A DNA stretch of 64,000 nucleotides from Lepus europaeus (lineage: Eukaryota > Chordata > Mammalia > Lagomorpha > Leporidae), in NCBI RefSeq assembly GCF_033115175.1, contig NW_026909534.1, forward strand, positions 705,701 to 769,700. The letters run 5' to 3'. The notes under the pieces are model-generated. The model ran no database searches and was not told the origin of the DNA. It saw nothing but the letters and a program-made list of their open reading frames with translations. The position numbers and the translations under genes are program-made. This document shows, piece by piece, positions 30,996 to 42,200 of this stretch. Numbering within the stretch: the first letter of the stretch is position 1; every line of letters starts with the position of its first letter.

Positions 30996-31258
30996 CTTTG
31001 AAATAAATAAAATAAATTACTTTTTCAAATCTTTGCACATCTCCTTTTACTTATTTTAACAGTAGACATTTTATCAGAATGTCTTTTGTTTTAGGTTCCC
31101 CTGGGAAATTTTACAGAATGCTGTCTTCTCAACACACCCTTCAATCTACTCCTTGTCCTGGGCTTCATAACTGCCTGTAGGTGATAACCCAAGATTCCCA
31201 CAGTGGCCAAGTCTTTTGTAGTGTGAAGTGAATATCAGCCCCTGAATTACTCTCTTGA
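30263..31258. other. AT-rich sequence with TC tract and SINE tail
   Basis: No gene recognised. At 30890-31025 the 3' end of an older-type SINE is visible (AACAAACCAATGAATGGATT, a pure TC run at 30952-30993, then AAATAAATAAAATAAATTAC). Confidence 0.5.
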
Positions 31259-31918
31259 TGAAATCGGACAAGACCCCCTAAAATTTACCCAGAAATATGG
31301 CCCCTTAAAGTTCCCTAGAAATGCTATCTGGGGTGCCACATATACTATCAGAATTTGGGGTGCCTTACGATTTCACCATGGGCTTAGTACGAAATCCCCA
31401 ATATTAATAAGCCCAAGAGGGTTCTTGCCTAATATTTAGAGAAGAATTCTAAATATCGGCACAGATAAATGAGGCAGCATCGTATATTTTAAGCTTTTAT
31501 TTAGTAAGAAAGATGCATAAGAGAGTGAGAGCTTTATTTAGGGGAGAGAGGTAAATAGGGGTTCATACCAAGCACCAGGAACCAGTCAAGTGGAAGAGTA
31601 TCTAGGCCAGGAAGCCTGGAGCACATGGCCCGAAGGCCATGTGCCCTGGAGGCACGGGGCTACAGCAAGCCCCTTCCTGACAAGAGACCAGGGAAAAAGA
31701 GCCAGCCGGGCCACACTGATACTGGCTTTTAACCCACTCCAAAGGGGAGTGGTCAATTAACCTGATTGGCTGGTGGGCACCCAGGTGTGGCCAGGTAAGG
31801 GAATGAGGCCACACAGGGGCATGGTAAAGGCCTCAGGTAGGGGCATGAGGTCACACAGGGATGTGGTCTTCCAGTTCACAAATCTGACCAATTTTAACCT
31901 GTATGCCTGCCTACTTCA
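31259..31918 (-). mobile_element. Solo LTR of an endogenous retrovirus
   Basis: Read on the - strand it begins TGAAGTAGGCAGGC and ends in CCGATTTCA. It has a poly(A)-signal-like AATAAAGC and a CCAATCAGG box. No internal retroviral region is attached. The same LTR family occurs as a second solo copy at 33645, in the opposite orientation. I see no clear target duplication here. It is a fossil, and the family name is not known to me (an ERV1-like layout). Confidence 0.8.
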
Positions 31919-31966
31919 CTGGGTCTTTCTTCATTGGAGACAGCAGGGTTAAGAAAGTCCTTTCAA

Positions 31967-32313
31967 GCCGGCGCCGTGGCTCACTAGGCTAATCCTCCGC
32001 CTTGCGTCGCCGGCACACCGGGTTCTAGTCCCGGTCGGGGCACCGATCCTGTCCCGGTTGCCCCTCTTCCAGGCCAGCTCTCTGCTGTGGCCCGGGAGTG
32101 CAGTGGAGGATGGCCCAAGTTCTTGGGCCCTGCACCCCATGGGAGACCAGGAGAAGCACCTGGCTCCTGCCATTGGAACAGTGCGGTGCACTGGCTGCAG
32201 CGCGCCTACCGCGGCGGCCATTGGAGGGTGAACCAACGGCAAAAGGAAGACCTTTCTCTCTGTCTCCCTCTGCTGTCCACTCTGCCTGTCCAAAAAAAAA
32301 AAAAAAAAAAAAG
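31967..32313 (+). mobile_element. Young C-repeat SINE with target duplication
   Basis: Near-consensus younger-type copy (GCCGGCGCCGTGGCTCACTA head, A tail of about 20). The duplication AAGTCCTTTCA flanks it. Confidence 0.93.
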
Positions 32314-33200
32314 TCCTTTCAGGGGAGCACCTGATCCCCTAAGACTGAGGGGGTAGGGCATCTACTCTTTTTCTACATTTACATACAACAGCACTGTACT
32401 TTCCTTTCTTCCTTTCTGACCTTGGGACAAGCCACACATTTACACATCTGTAATTAACAAAAACTAAGTTTCAAGGAGCTGACCAAACAAAAGAGCCCAG
32501 ATAAGAAAAGACTTTGTGACAGGCCTTTGGGTTTGCACTTGATCTCATATGAAAGAGAACTCAGAGCACCCAGAAACCTGTTAATTGTGTTCCCAAACTC
32601 TCTCTTTTCTTGTAAAGGCCCTGTAGTTAACATGCAAGCAGGAAGAGGTCTTTGGCACCACAGAGTTTGCGGTCTCTGCTGGCCATGCTAATAAATGTCC
32701 TGCCTCCTGCATCACCTCTCATTTCTGATGTGTGCAGGCTGCTTGAGGTGAGCTGACTCTGAGGCAGCCAAGGAGCTACAAAGTCTTTCTCTTGGGGATT
32801 CTCCATTCTCTCCCTGCCTTGGAGTCTTGGAAAAGCTTCTTGGTACAGGGAAACTGTGCTTGTGACGGAGTCAACAGGATGTGAGACTGGGTAAGGACCC
32901 GCTTTTTCTATCATTTGGGCTTCACTTCATTTGTACCTAGCTTGATTGTTCTGGTACCAGTCAGTGGGGATAGGATTCTAAGACCATTACCTCAGGCCCT
33001 CCACAAGAAGATTTGGGCTTGCAGATGGCTATGTTTGTGTGAAAATTTCTTTCTCTTTGGTGACATATGGGAGAATCAAATGTAATTGCATCCAAAATCC
33101 TAACTGATTAGGGTAGTATATAGTTATGTCCCTACTGACTATGAGAAACTGATGATACTGCTCATGTTATATTCTAGAGAATGAGGTGGCCCAAGGGTTC
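32314..33200. other. Spacer between the inverted solo LTRs
   Basis: About 890 bases without recognised gene or repeat; moderately AT-rich. Confidence 0.45.
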
Positions 33201-33212
33201 CCTATGATCTCT

Positions 33213-33213
33213 C

Positions 33214-33270
<57 letters not shown>

Positions 33271-33612
33271 GTTTTTGACAGTTAGAGTGGACTGTGAGAG
33301 AGAGAGACAGAAAGAAAGGTCTTCCTTTTCCATTGGTTCACCCCCCAATGGCTGCTGCAGCCAGCTCGCCATGGCCGGCGCACCACGCTGATCCGAAGCC
33401 AGGAGCCAGGTGCTTCTCCTGGTCTCCCATGCAGGTGTAGGGCCCAAGGACTTGGGCCATCCTCCACTGCCTTCCGGGGCCACAGCAGAGAGCTGGACTG
33501 GAAGAGGAGCAACTGGGACAGAATCCGGAATCCGGTGCCCCAACCGTGATTAGAACCTGGTGTGCCAGCACCACAGGCAGAGGATTAGCCTATTGAGCTG
33601 TGGTGCCAGCCC
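33213..33612 (-). mobile_element. Young C-repeat SINE, reverse, beside a 52-base TC run
   Basis: A TC run (33213-33264) is followed by TTTTTGACAG and the reverse younger-type body, ending with GATTAGCCTATTGAGCTGTG. The words CCCTATGATCTCT at about 33199 and 33611 are its target duplication. Confidence 0.9.
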
Positions 33613-33644
33613 CCTATGATCTCTTAAAAACAGTTATAACTTTC

Positions 33645-34327
33645 TGAAGTAGGCAGGCATACAAGCTAAAATTGATTAGATTTGTGAACTGGAAGATCAC
33701 GCCTTTGCCACGCCCCTGTGTGACCTTAAGCCCCTACCTGAGGTCTTCACTGTGCCCCTGTGTGGCCTCATTCCCCTATCTGGCCACACCTGAGTGCCCA
33801 CCGGCCAATCAGGTTAATTGACCACTCCCCTTTGGAGTGGGTTAAAAACCAGGACTCAGTGTGGCCCGGCCTGCTATTCTTTCCTGGACTCTTGCCAGGA
33901 GGCAGGCTTGCTGTGGCCCCAGGACTCCAGGGCACATGGCCTTTGGGCCACATGCCCTAGGCTTCCTGTCTGATACAGGCCTAGATGCTCTTCCATGTGG
34001 CTGGATCCTGGTGCTCAGTATGAACCCCTATTTACCTCTTTCTCTTAAATAAAGCTCTCACTCTCCTATGCATCTTTCTCACTAAATAAAGGCTTAAAAT
34101 ATACGATGCTGCCTCATTTACCTGTGCCGATATTTAGAATTCTTCTCTAAATATTAGGCAAGAACCCTCTTGGGCTTATTAATATTGGGGATTTAGTAAT
34201 AAGCCCATGGTGAAATCATATGGCACCCCAAATTCTGGTAGCACATGTGGCACCCCAGATAGCACTTCTGGGAAACTTTAAAGAGCCACATTTCAGTGTA
34301 GGTTTTAGGGGGTCATGTCCAATTTCA
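33645..34327 (+). mobile_element. Solo LTR of an endogenous retrovirus, same family as 31259
   Basis: Begins TGAAGTAGGCAGGCATAC and ends CCAATTTCA. It has CCAATCAGG, a TTAAAAACC box and AATAAAGC signals. The four bases TTTC lie directly on both sides, fitting a 4-base target duplication of a class I-type element. It is a solo LTR, so the internal region was lost, presumably by LTR-LTR recombination. Confidence 0.85.
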
Positions 34328-34469
34328 TTTCCACAAGAGCCCCTGAGGTAAATGACAGTGGGGAATAAGAATCAAAAATAATGCAACACAAAGCATTTCT
34401 GTAACTATTAGAGTGACAGCTGAATCTGAAATGAATACATAATTTTCTGTACAGGTAAAAATGTTCAGC

Positions 34470-34733
34470 TCTTCCCGGTTGCCCCTCTTCCAGGCCAGCT
34501 CTCTGCTGTGGCTAGGGAGTGCAGTGGAGGATGGCCCAAGTGTTTGGGCTCTGCACCCCATGGGAGACCAGGATAAGCACCTGGCTCCTGCCATCGGAAC
34601 AGCACGGTGCGCCGGGCGCAGCGCGCTACCGCGGCGGCCATTAGAGGGTGAACCAGCGGCAAAGGAAGACCTTTCTCTCTGTCTCTCTCTCTCTCTCACT
34701 GTCCACTCTGCCTGTCAAAAAAAAAAAAAAAAA
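34470..34733 (+). mobile_element. 5'-truncated young C-repeat SINE
   Basis: Starts inside the body at TTCCCGGTTGCCCCTCTTCC and ends in the CTGTC plus A tail. The copies of GTTCAGCTC on both sides show that it inserted in truncated form. Confidence 0.88.
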
Positions 34734-34762
34734 GTTCAGCTCCTTTACTGAAACTAAAGCTC

Positions 34763-34767
34763 TTTTC

Positions 34768-34802
<35 letters not shown>

Positions 34803-35120
34803 GACAGGCAGAGTGGATAGTGAGAGAGAGAGACAGAGAGAAAGGTCTTCCTTTTTGCCATTTGTTCATCCTCCAATGGCCGCTGCGGCTGGCGCATCTC
34901 GCTGATCCGAAGCCAGGAGCCAGGTGCTTCTCCTGGTCTCCCATGCAGATGCAGGGCCCAAGGACTTGGGCCATCCTCCACTGCCTTCCCGGGCCATAGC
35001 AGAGAGCTGGCCTGGAAGAGGGGCAACCGGGATAGAATGCGGCGCCCCAACCGGGACTAGAACCTGGTGTACCAGTGCCGCAAGGCGGAGGATTAGCCTG
35101 TTAAGCCATGGCGCCGGCCA
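34763..35120 (-). mobile_element. Young C-repeat SINE, reverse, with TTTTC tract
   Basis: A TTTTC/poly(T) tail (34763-34802), then TTGACAGGCAGAGTGGATAG, ending at the head GCCATGGCGCCGGCC. The duplication ACTAAAG is seen at about 34752 and 35120. Confidence 0.9.
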
Positions 35121-35324
35121 CTAAAGTTATTTTCTAAACTGCACAAGTGATTTTTTTTCCTGCTGGTTGCAACTGAGGAAAATTTATGAATAATTAAGGT
35201 TACTAAGAGCAATAAATAATTCTAATCAATCAATAATAATTTTAAAAATTAAAGATTTTTTTAAAGATAAATTTTAAAATTTAAAGATTAAGATTTGAAA
35301 AAGCTATTACAGAAACTGCTTTTT

Positions 35325-35645
35325 TATTTTTTTAAAGATTTATTTATTTGTTCAAGAGATAGAGTTACAGACAGAGAGATGGAAAAACAGAGAGAAAGAT
35401 CTTCCATCCAGTGGTTCACTCCTTCAAATGGCCACTAGGGCTGTAGCTAAGTCAATCCAAAGCCAGGAGCTTCCTCCCGATCGCCCATGTAGGTGCCAGG
35501 GCCCAGCACTTTGGGTCATCTTCTATGCCTTCCCACGAGGTAGCAGAGAGTTGGATCAGAAGTGGAGCAGCTGAACTCAAACCTGGTTCCCATATGGGAT
35601 GCTGGTGCCACAGACGGAGGCTTAGCCCACAACACCAACCCTGAT
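35325..35645 (-). mobile_element. Older-type C-repeat SINE
   Basis: Reverse copy from TTTTTAAAGATTTATTTATT to the head AGCCCACAACACCAACCC. Confidence 0.85.
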
Positions 35646-36040
35646 AGAAACTGCTTTATTATTCTGTCTTATGATATATGTGTTTCATATGTGTGTGTGT
35701 GTGCATATGTTCTATGTTGCATCTACATGGTAAAAATTCCTTAAGAGCTCTATTTTACGTGATATATATCAGTGATGACTCACATAAATTAAAACTATTA
35801 AATTAATCCAAATATATTTTGGCTCATGTGACACCTTAAATTGCTTCACATTTGTTGGTAAAAACAAACTAAAGATGTTTTCAGAGTCATTAACATTTTC
35901 TTGCTTGCAAAATGTATACTTGTTTTTCTTAGATACTTTAAAATCATGTATAATTTTGACCTAAGAACAATAATGCATAAAAGATGTGATGCAGTGTTCC
36001 TTATTTCATTTGTAAGAAGTATAATTTAATTTAGTTTCTT
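35646..36040. other. AT-rich sequence, nothing recognised
   Basis: Contains a short GTGTGTGTGTG run near 35692. No gene or named repeat. Confidence 0.5.
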
Positions 36041-36044
36041 TTTG

Positions 36045-36370
36045 TTTTTAAAGATTTACTTATTTACTTGAAAGGCAGAGTTACAGAGAGTAAGAGGCAG
36101 AGAAAGAGGATCTTCCATGCACTGGTTCACTCCCCAAATGGCTGCAATGGCAAGAGCTGGTCCTATCTGAAGCCAGGAGCCAGGATCTTCTTCTGGTTCT
36201 TCCACGTGGTCACAGGGGCCAAAGCACTTGGATCATTCTCCACTGCTTTCCCAGGCACATTAGTAGGGAGATGGATCAGAAGTGGAGCAGCTAGGATTTG
36301 AACCAGCACCCCTATGGGGTGCTGGGACTGCAGGACGCAGCTTTACCCTCTATGCCACAGCACCAGGCTC
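36045..36370 (-). mobile_element. Older-type C-repeat SINE abutting an ERV LTR
   Basis: Reverse copy from TTTTTAAAGATTTACTTATT to CCACAGCACCAGGCTC. It ends almost exactly where the retroviral LTR at 36373 begins. Confidence 0.85.
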
Positions 36371-36372
36371 TG

Positions 36373-38391
36373 TGTCTGGTGTGTAACAAATCTTCCCAGG
36401 CAGATGGATCAATTAATTCACAAGCTTTTATTGAGATTCCACTCCTGGGTGAGGTTCCATGGTCCCAACAGAGCAGGGGCTGGGGAAGCCGCACTTCAGA
36501 GGTTGGGAGGGCTGCTTTTATAGATATGTGTGGGGGTTAAAGGTTGAGGCAGGTCTTATCCTCATTGGTTGAACTTTAGGCCCCTACAGGGACCTTGAAA
36601 AGGACTTTTCTTCCCCAGAAATACAGGTAGGGACTCTCCATTCCCAGAAGTATAGGCCTTTTCTCCTTGCGGATCCCAAAGCTACCATCCCAACCTTTTG
36701 ATGATAGGAAAGGGGGCAACGATGAGTCTCTCACTACTTCCTGCTGACTGGGGACATCATCTACAGGGGCCTGCTGGGGGTATCTTGGGGCTCTGCAGGG
36801 ATAGGCATGTATGGATGGAGAAGCACCTGGTTGATTGCCTGGTTGCTGAAGGCCTTGATTCATTCCATTATCACCTGCTGTAAACACTTAAACAGACACT
36901 GTAGTACATAAGTCAGGGTAAGAATAGCAACCAATGATCCTAAGAGTGGCATTAACCAGGTAATGAAAGGATTTCATAGAGGAGAGAAAATGGGGGGTCT
37001 CTGGAACCTTGTGAGGATTGTTTGATGGATGTGGCTTAAATCTGATCCCAGCCAAGACTGGGGGAAAGGCCACTCAACTTTTGCAGGTAGAGGGGTTTGT
37101 CTGTAGAGAAATTCTGAATAATCATACAACATTAAGTGGAGGAGAGGACCATCAGTACACAGGTTGGGAGTAGAGCCATTGATGTTAGAGTAGAGGCTAT
37201 GATTACAAAGGAATGAGGCCCAAGTGGGCTAGACAGGGTGTGGAACAAAGGACAAAGTCATTATTAGAGGACCCAAGAAAGATGCTGTCTTAGCCAAATA
37301 GAAACTGAGAGAAGGGGCCTAATAAATTAATCAGGTGGGCTTTAAGCCCTTGTAAATTATGAGACCTAGACTTATCTCTCTTCACATAGGGTACATCCTA
37401 AGGGAGGTGTGAACTTCCTTGGAGAAGGCACCCTGTTGACTTCCATTACCTACCTGGCCTGGGAGGAGAGCTGGCCAGGTAAAGGCAGGTGGCATCTCTA
37501 ACAGGAAATTTACAGTTCTGCCTGCAATGTTGCTGACCCTACTTGGCCGTCTCCCCTCAACAGTGGTGGTCACTTTGGAAGCTGGGCTGAGTGAAGGGCT
37601 TTTCAGATTAGAGCCAATAAGATCTGTGGCTCTGACCTGGGCATCCTTCGACTCCAGGGCAGTTCCATTTCCAGTGATCCAACTCTTGGCTGGCAGAGCT
37701 GCCAGGGCTCTTCACAAGCTGACTTCTGCTGAAGCCCAGGCTTGCCACATTGAAAGCCATTGCAGTAGACTGGCCTGTTGGGTCTCTTGAGGGCAGATCT
37801 CTGTACAGTTACATTTAATAGTCCTGCCACCTATCTTTACATTGCTTCTGATGCCTAGCTTTCATTTCCTCCTGAATTTTGTTAAAGCAGACCAGAGGAT
37901 GCAAGTCAACGGGGTGCTCAAGTCCCATCTCTAATCTTTGGGGGACTAAACTAGAAGTCTATAGTCCCAGGCATGTTATATAATGGTTTATGTTGAGGCA
38001 GATAATGCCCGTCAGGAAAGTTATGTCCTTACTTTAAAACTTTCTTTCTCAGGTTTTGGCACCATCTGCAAGGTGTCCGGTGCATAACAAATCTTCCCAG
38101 GCAGATGGATCAATTAATTCACAAGCTTTAATTGGGGTTCCACTCCTGGGCGAGGTTCCCTGGTCCCAACAGCATGGGGGCTGGGGAAGTCACGTGTCAA
38201 AGGTTGGGAGGGCTCCTTTTATAGATACAGGGTGTGGGGGTTAAAGGTTAAGGCAGGTCTTATCCTCATTGGTTGACCTTTAGGCACCCGCAGGGACCTT
38301 GACAAGGACTATTCTTCCCTGGATGTGGGAGTAGGGACTCTCCATTCCCAGAAGTATAGGCTTTTTCTCCTTGTGGATCCCAAAGCTACCA
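36373..38391 (-). mobile_element. Short, internally deleted endogenous retrovirus (ERV1-like, tRNA-Phe primer type)
   Basis: The two LTRs, 38074-38391 (5') and 36373-36687 (3'), run the same way and begin TGGTAGC and end ACCAGACA. They carry TATAAAAG and AATAAAAGC signals. Next to the 5' LTR, at 38047-38064, is a primer site resembling the tRNA-Phe type TGGTGCCGAAACC. A purine-rich tract precedes the 3' LTR. The interior is only about 1.4 kb. Near 36880-36960 it shows the membrane-anchor end of an envelope gene (PLLGSLVAILTLTYVLQCL). The element is broken: most of the coding region is absent. By hand count the LTRs differ at about 12% of sites, which suggests some tens of millions of years. 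Confidence 0.82.
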
Positions 38392-38829
38392 GAAAGACTC
38401 CCCTGATTTGCCTGCTGGGTGCTGAAAGTCCCTTAAGAAGGAGAGTCTGAACATGTAAAGTGATGGGAGATGCCCACCCTACACAACAGTCCTGCCCACA
38501 ACCCAGCTTAACTGCATTCCCATGTGGACTGGGGGTTCAGTGTACAGGACGGCTGTGAGGGGACGTGGTAGCATGGGCGTGTGACTACGCAATCCATGCC
38601 GGGAAACATGTGGATGCAGGGGCGGCATGGTTTTGCCCATGGTGCAACCACTGTGTTCTGAAAGGCACGGCACTGGTGCTAATGGGAAAAGTCGTGGGTG
38701 GGTAGGAATGACTGTGGTGATGTGGCTTGATAAAGGCCACAATGTCACTCAGAAGCCCCACCAGGGATGCAGAGTGGAAGTTCTCTGTGGGTGGGATTTC
38801 GTCCCCCAGGGCATGTTTGGGAAAGTTTG
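38392..38829. other. Unassigned sequence between ERV and L1 end
   Basis: No gene, SINE or LTR recognised in this 440-base stretch. Confidence 0.45.
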
Positions 38830-39245
38830 CAGACTTTTTTTTGAACTTTTATTTAATAAATAAAAATTTCCAAAGTAAAACTTTTGGATTATAGCGGCCT
38901 TTCCCCCCATAACCACAATCCCACCCACAACCATCCCATCTCCCACACTCCCTCCCATCCCATTCTTCATCATGATTCATTTTCAATTATCTTTATATAC
39001 AGAAGATCAACTAAGTAAAGATTTCAATAGACTGCACCCACACAGACACACAAAGTACAGAGTACTGTTTGAGTAGTAGTTTTACCATTAATTCGCATAG
39101 TACAACACATTAAGGACAGAGATCCTACATGGAGAGCAGGTGCACAGTGACTTCTGTTGTTGATTTAACAATTGACACTCTTATTTATGATGTCAGTAAT
39201 TACCCAAGGCTCTTGTCATGAGCTTGCAGAATTTTGAAAGCCACA
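38830..39245 (-). mobile_element. Lagomorph L1 3' end (3' UTR fragment)
   Basis: Read on the - strand it ends TTATTAAATAAAAGTTCAA and then A-rich, preceded by the C-poor/G-rich GGGATGGGAGGGAGTGTGGG stretch typical of rabbit L1 3' UTRs. It is 5'-truncated. Confidence 0.72.
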
Positions 39246-42200
39246 GCTAGCAGGAAGGTGTGACTGGCCACTACAGAGTGGGCTAGGGCCCATGGGGAAG
39301 GCTGTGCAGGGCTGCCTGCTCCTGTCAGCCTGGTCAGAAGCCAGTGAGGAAAGCACTAGGAGCCCGGGTGCAAAAGGCAGACTGCAATCCACGAGGATGC
39401 CTGAACCTCAGCAGTCTTTCTCCACCTGCACCCTTGATGCCATGGAGCCCCGGGGCTCACAGAGGCTGTGGGACAAGGTCTGCTGGGAGAAAAAGAGTGC
39501 AGGTCAAGTGCTGCCCCCAGCCAGCAGGCAAGGGCTGCCAACAGCACCTTGCACCTGCAGTGCCCTTAGAGGTACAGAGGCTGTGCTGTCACCCAAGCTT
39601 CCAGATCTGTTCTGTAGCCATCCCTTGCCCATAACCTTACTGGGAAAAGATTCTGGGAGACAGAGCTGCAGACCAGCTGCTTTGGCAGAGCTGTGTCAAG
39701 TCACTAGGGTCACCAGGCAGGGGGGAAGAGGGGAGCATTGCTTTACTCAATAAATGGCATTGGAGCAACGTGTGTCTGTTTGGAAGACAAGATTAAAGCC
39801 TTGCCTGATGCACATACAAACATGAAGTAAGGCAATGGCCCCATGACAGAAGAGACAGTGTTCTCCTGTTGTTTTCATGAGCAAAGAAGGAGCTTAATTT
39901 TAGTGATGTTCAGAACAGGGAAGCTAAAACCATGAGGAGCTTCAGCATCCTTGAGCCTGGCCAAACTCAGAGAGGCAGGGTGCTGCAGGGCGGGCAGGTG
40001 GTGTGTATGGGCTGTGTTTATCTGTCTGTGTGTTTGTGTGTGAAAAGGCTGCATGTGTGCATATGTGTTTGTATTCATTATGGGGCTGTGTATATGCATG
40101 TGCAAGGGTGACAGGGCTGTTTACGTTATGGAGTTGTGTCCATGCGTGTGTGAGTGTGTGTGTCTTATGGGGCTATGTACATACATCTGTGTATGTACGT
40201 ACATTTCTGAGTGTGTACTTGTGTGTTCATGTGTGTGAAGGGGCTGTGTGTGTGTGCATGCATTACAGGGCTCTGTCCATGTATGTGTGTGTGCATGCAC
40301 ACGTTTGAAGAGGCACAGGTGGGCTACCCCAGGATCACCACTGAGTGCAGACCTCCTTGTGGATGGCCATGCTCCTCAATGACATGGACGCCTGGCTGCT
40401 GACCAGATTCTGGAACCGCCTCCCTTGGGGCTGTACTGCTGTGCTCTGTCTCCCTCAGGACTATGCCTTCCACAGTCCCAGACCTCAGCCCCACCTCTAA
40501 CACAAGGCTGGGCAGGCCCTGTCCTCCCCAAAGCCTCATTAAAGCCCCCACAGGCCCCAGTATGTGGGGTCCTCTGCTCGCTCCTGCTGGGGGATTCTCC
40601 TCTGGCTCCTGAGGGTTTCATAGGCCCCGTGTCATGCTCCTGCAAACCCCAAGGTTGTGCTTTAGGTTCCTGGTAGGCATTTTGGGGAGATGGGCCCATT
40701 TTTTGTGGCCACTGGAATTGTGTTGGGATTTGTGTCAGCTTTGCACCCAGAGAGACCAGAGACTTATGGAGCCTCCTCCAAACACCATCCATGGCCTGAG
40801 ACTCCCACCTGGCCTGTCAGCTGAGGCTCTGCTAGCCTGGGAAGAACAGAATTTTAATGTCACCATCAAGGAATGAAAATGCATTGAGCACCTGCTTCAT
40901 TGCCCTAACTGTGCACCGTGTCCTTTCTTTCTGAACACACTACTCCTGGCCACTGCTCACAGCACTGCCTTTGGTTTGATATCTAAGTGTGCAGTCTGGA
41001 GGTGACAGCCAGCTCGAGGCAGTGTGCTGACTTCCAGGCCCCGGGGGCCAAATTCTGGCCCTCTCCTTGTTCTTCCAGCAGGTAAACTGAGGCAAAGGAA
41101 GGTGAGGTTGTTGCTGCAAGCAGCCCCACTTTCAGCCTCTGCCCCTCTCTGTGGAGCTTCAGAAGAGGCAGGTGTGGCCTGCACCTGCACAGGCCTCCAG
41201 GAGCAGAGGGGAGCTCTCAGGCCTCCTCTGATGGCCCCGCAGCCAAGCCCTGGGCTCCACTGTGAGTCCCTAGGCTGAGTGCAGAGCCTGGGCCATCTCC
41301 GCAGGAGTGGGGATTGTGGAGGGGCCATTGGTAGTGGTCACCTGCAGTACGTCAATAACAGCACTTTCCAGACCTGAGCTTGCATGGGACCAAGGGCTTT
41401 TGGATGCATAGAGAAGGCCCTGCTCTCTGACTTTCTGGCTCTGGGCTCCAGGGCCCCATGAGGCCAATGGAGCCCTGCAAGGGGCTTGTTGAGATGTCCC
41501 TGGGTGATACCTGCTTCCTCCTCCCACCAGGTCTGAGTGTTTTTGTGTTATCTAACCATTTGCATCTTGACTCTGCCTCAAGAGTTTGGGCCCCTGGCTG
41601 CACTCCCTGCCAGATGTCACTGCCTATGCCCCCACCTGTCCTGGACTGGTGCTTGCTCCCACCTGGGCATCCTCTCTCACCCTGTGCTTCCCACTCCTGA
41701 CAGCTGTGGGCAGCTGAGCGTCTCTCCAGAGCAGCTTCTAGCTGTGGAGCTCGGGCTGCTGCCTTGCAGGGCATGCCTAGGGAACCCCTGCATTCAGTTC
41801 TCCAGTCCTCCAGACTTTCGAAGAAGTCTTGGGTCACCTGGTCAGTCACCTCTTAGCTAAAGGCAGGAAAACTACTGTCATGTAGTCCCATCAAGGATAC
41901 ACAAAAGGGAGCCTTAACTTTCTGAAGATAATGCTGTGGAGAACAAGGCCAGTGAACTCAGCATCCAGACTTCCTCCACACCTGAGGCTCCTGGGCACAG
42001 CACAGTTCCAGGGCCGGGGGATGGGGGCATGGGGGAGGATGCCTCATCTCTCCCCACCCTGCAGTTCCCCCCAGGCTGTGTCTACTCAAGCTCTTGTGGG
42101 TTCACTTCAGCCCCATTCAACCTGTGTGGAAAATGTGTTGGGGCAGGGGCTGTGGTGTCCCTCCAGCAGGGACACAGTGCAGCCCACCCTGCCCCTGCTG

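Noticed and set aside
39292-39753. 153-codon + strand open frame as a gene
   Set aside because: No homology, no promoter or splice context; composition fits chance.
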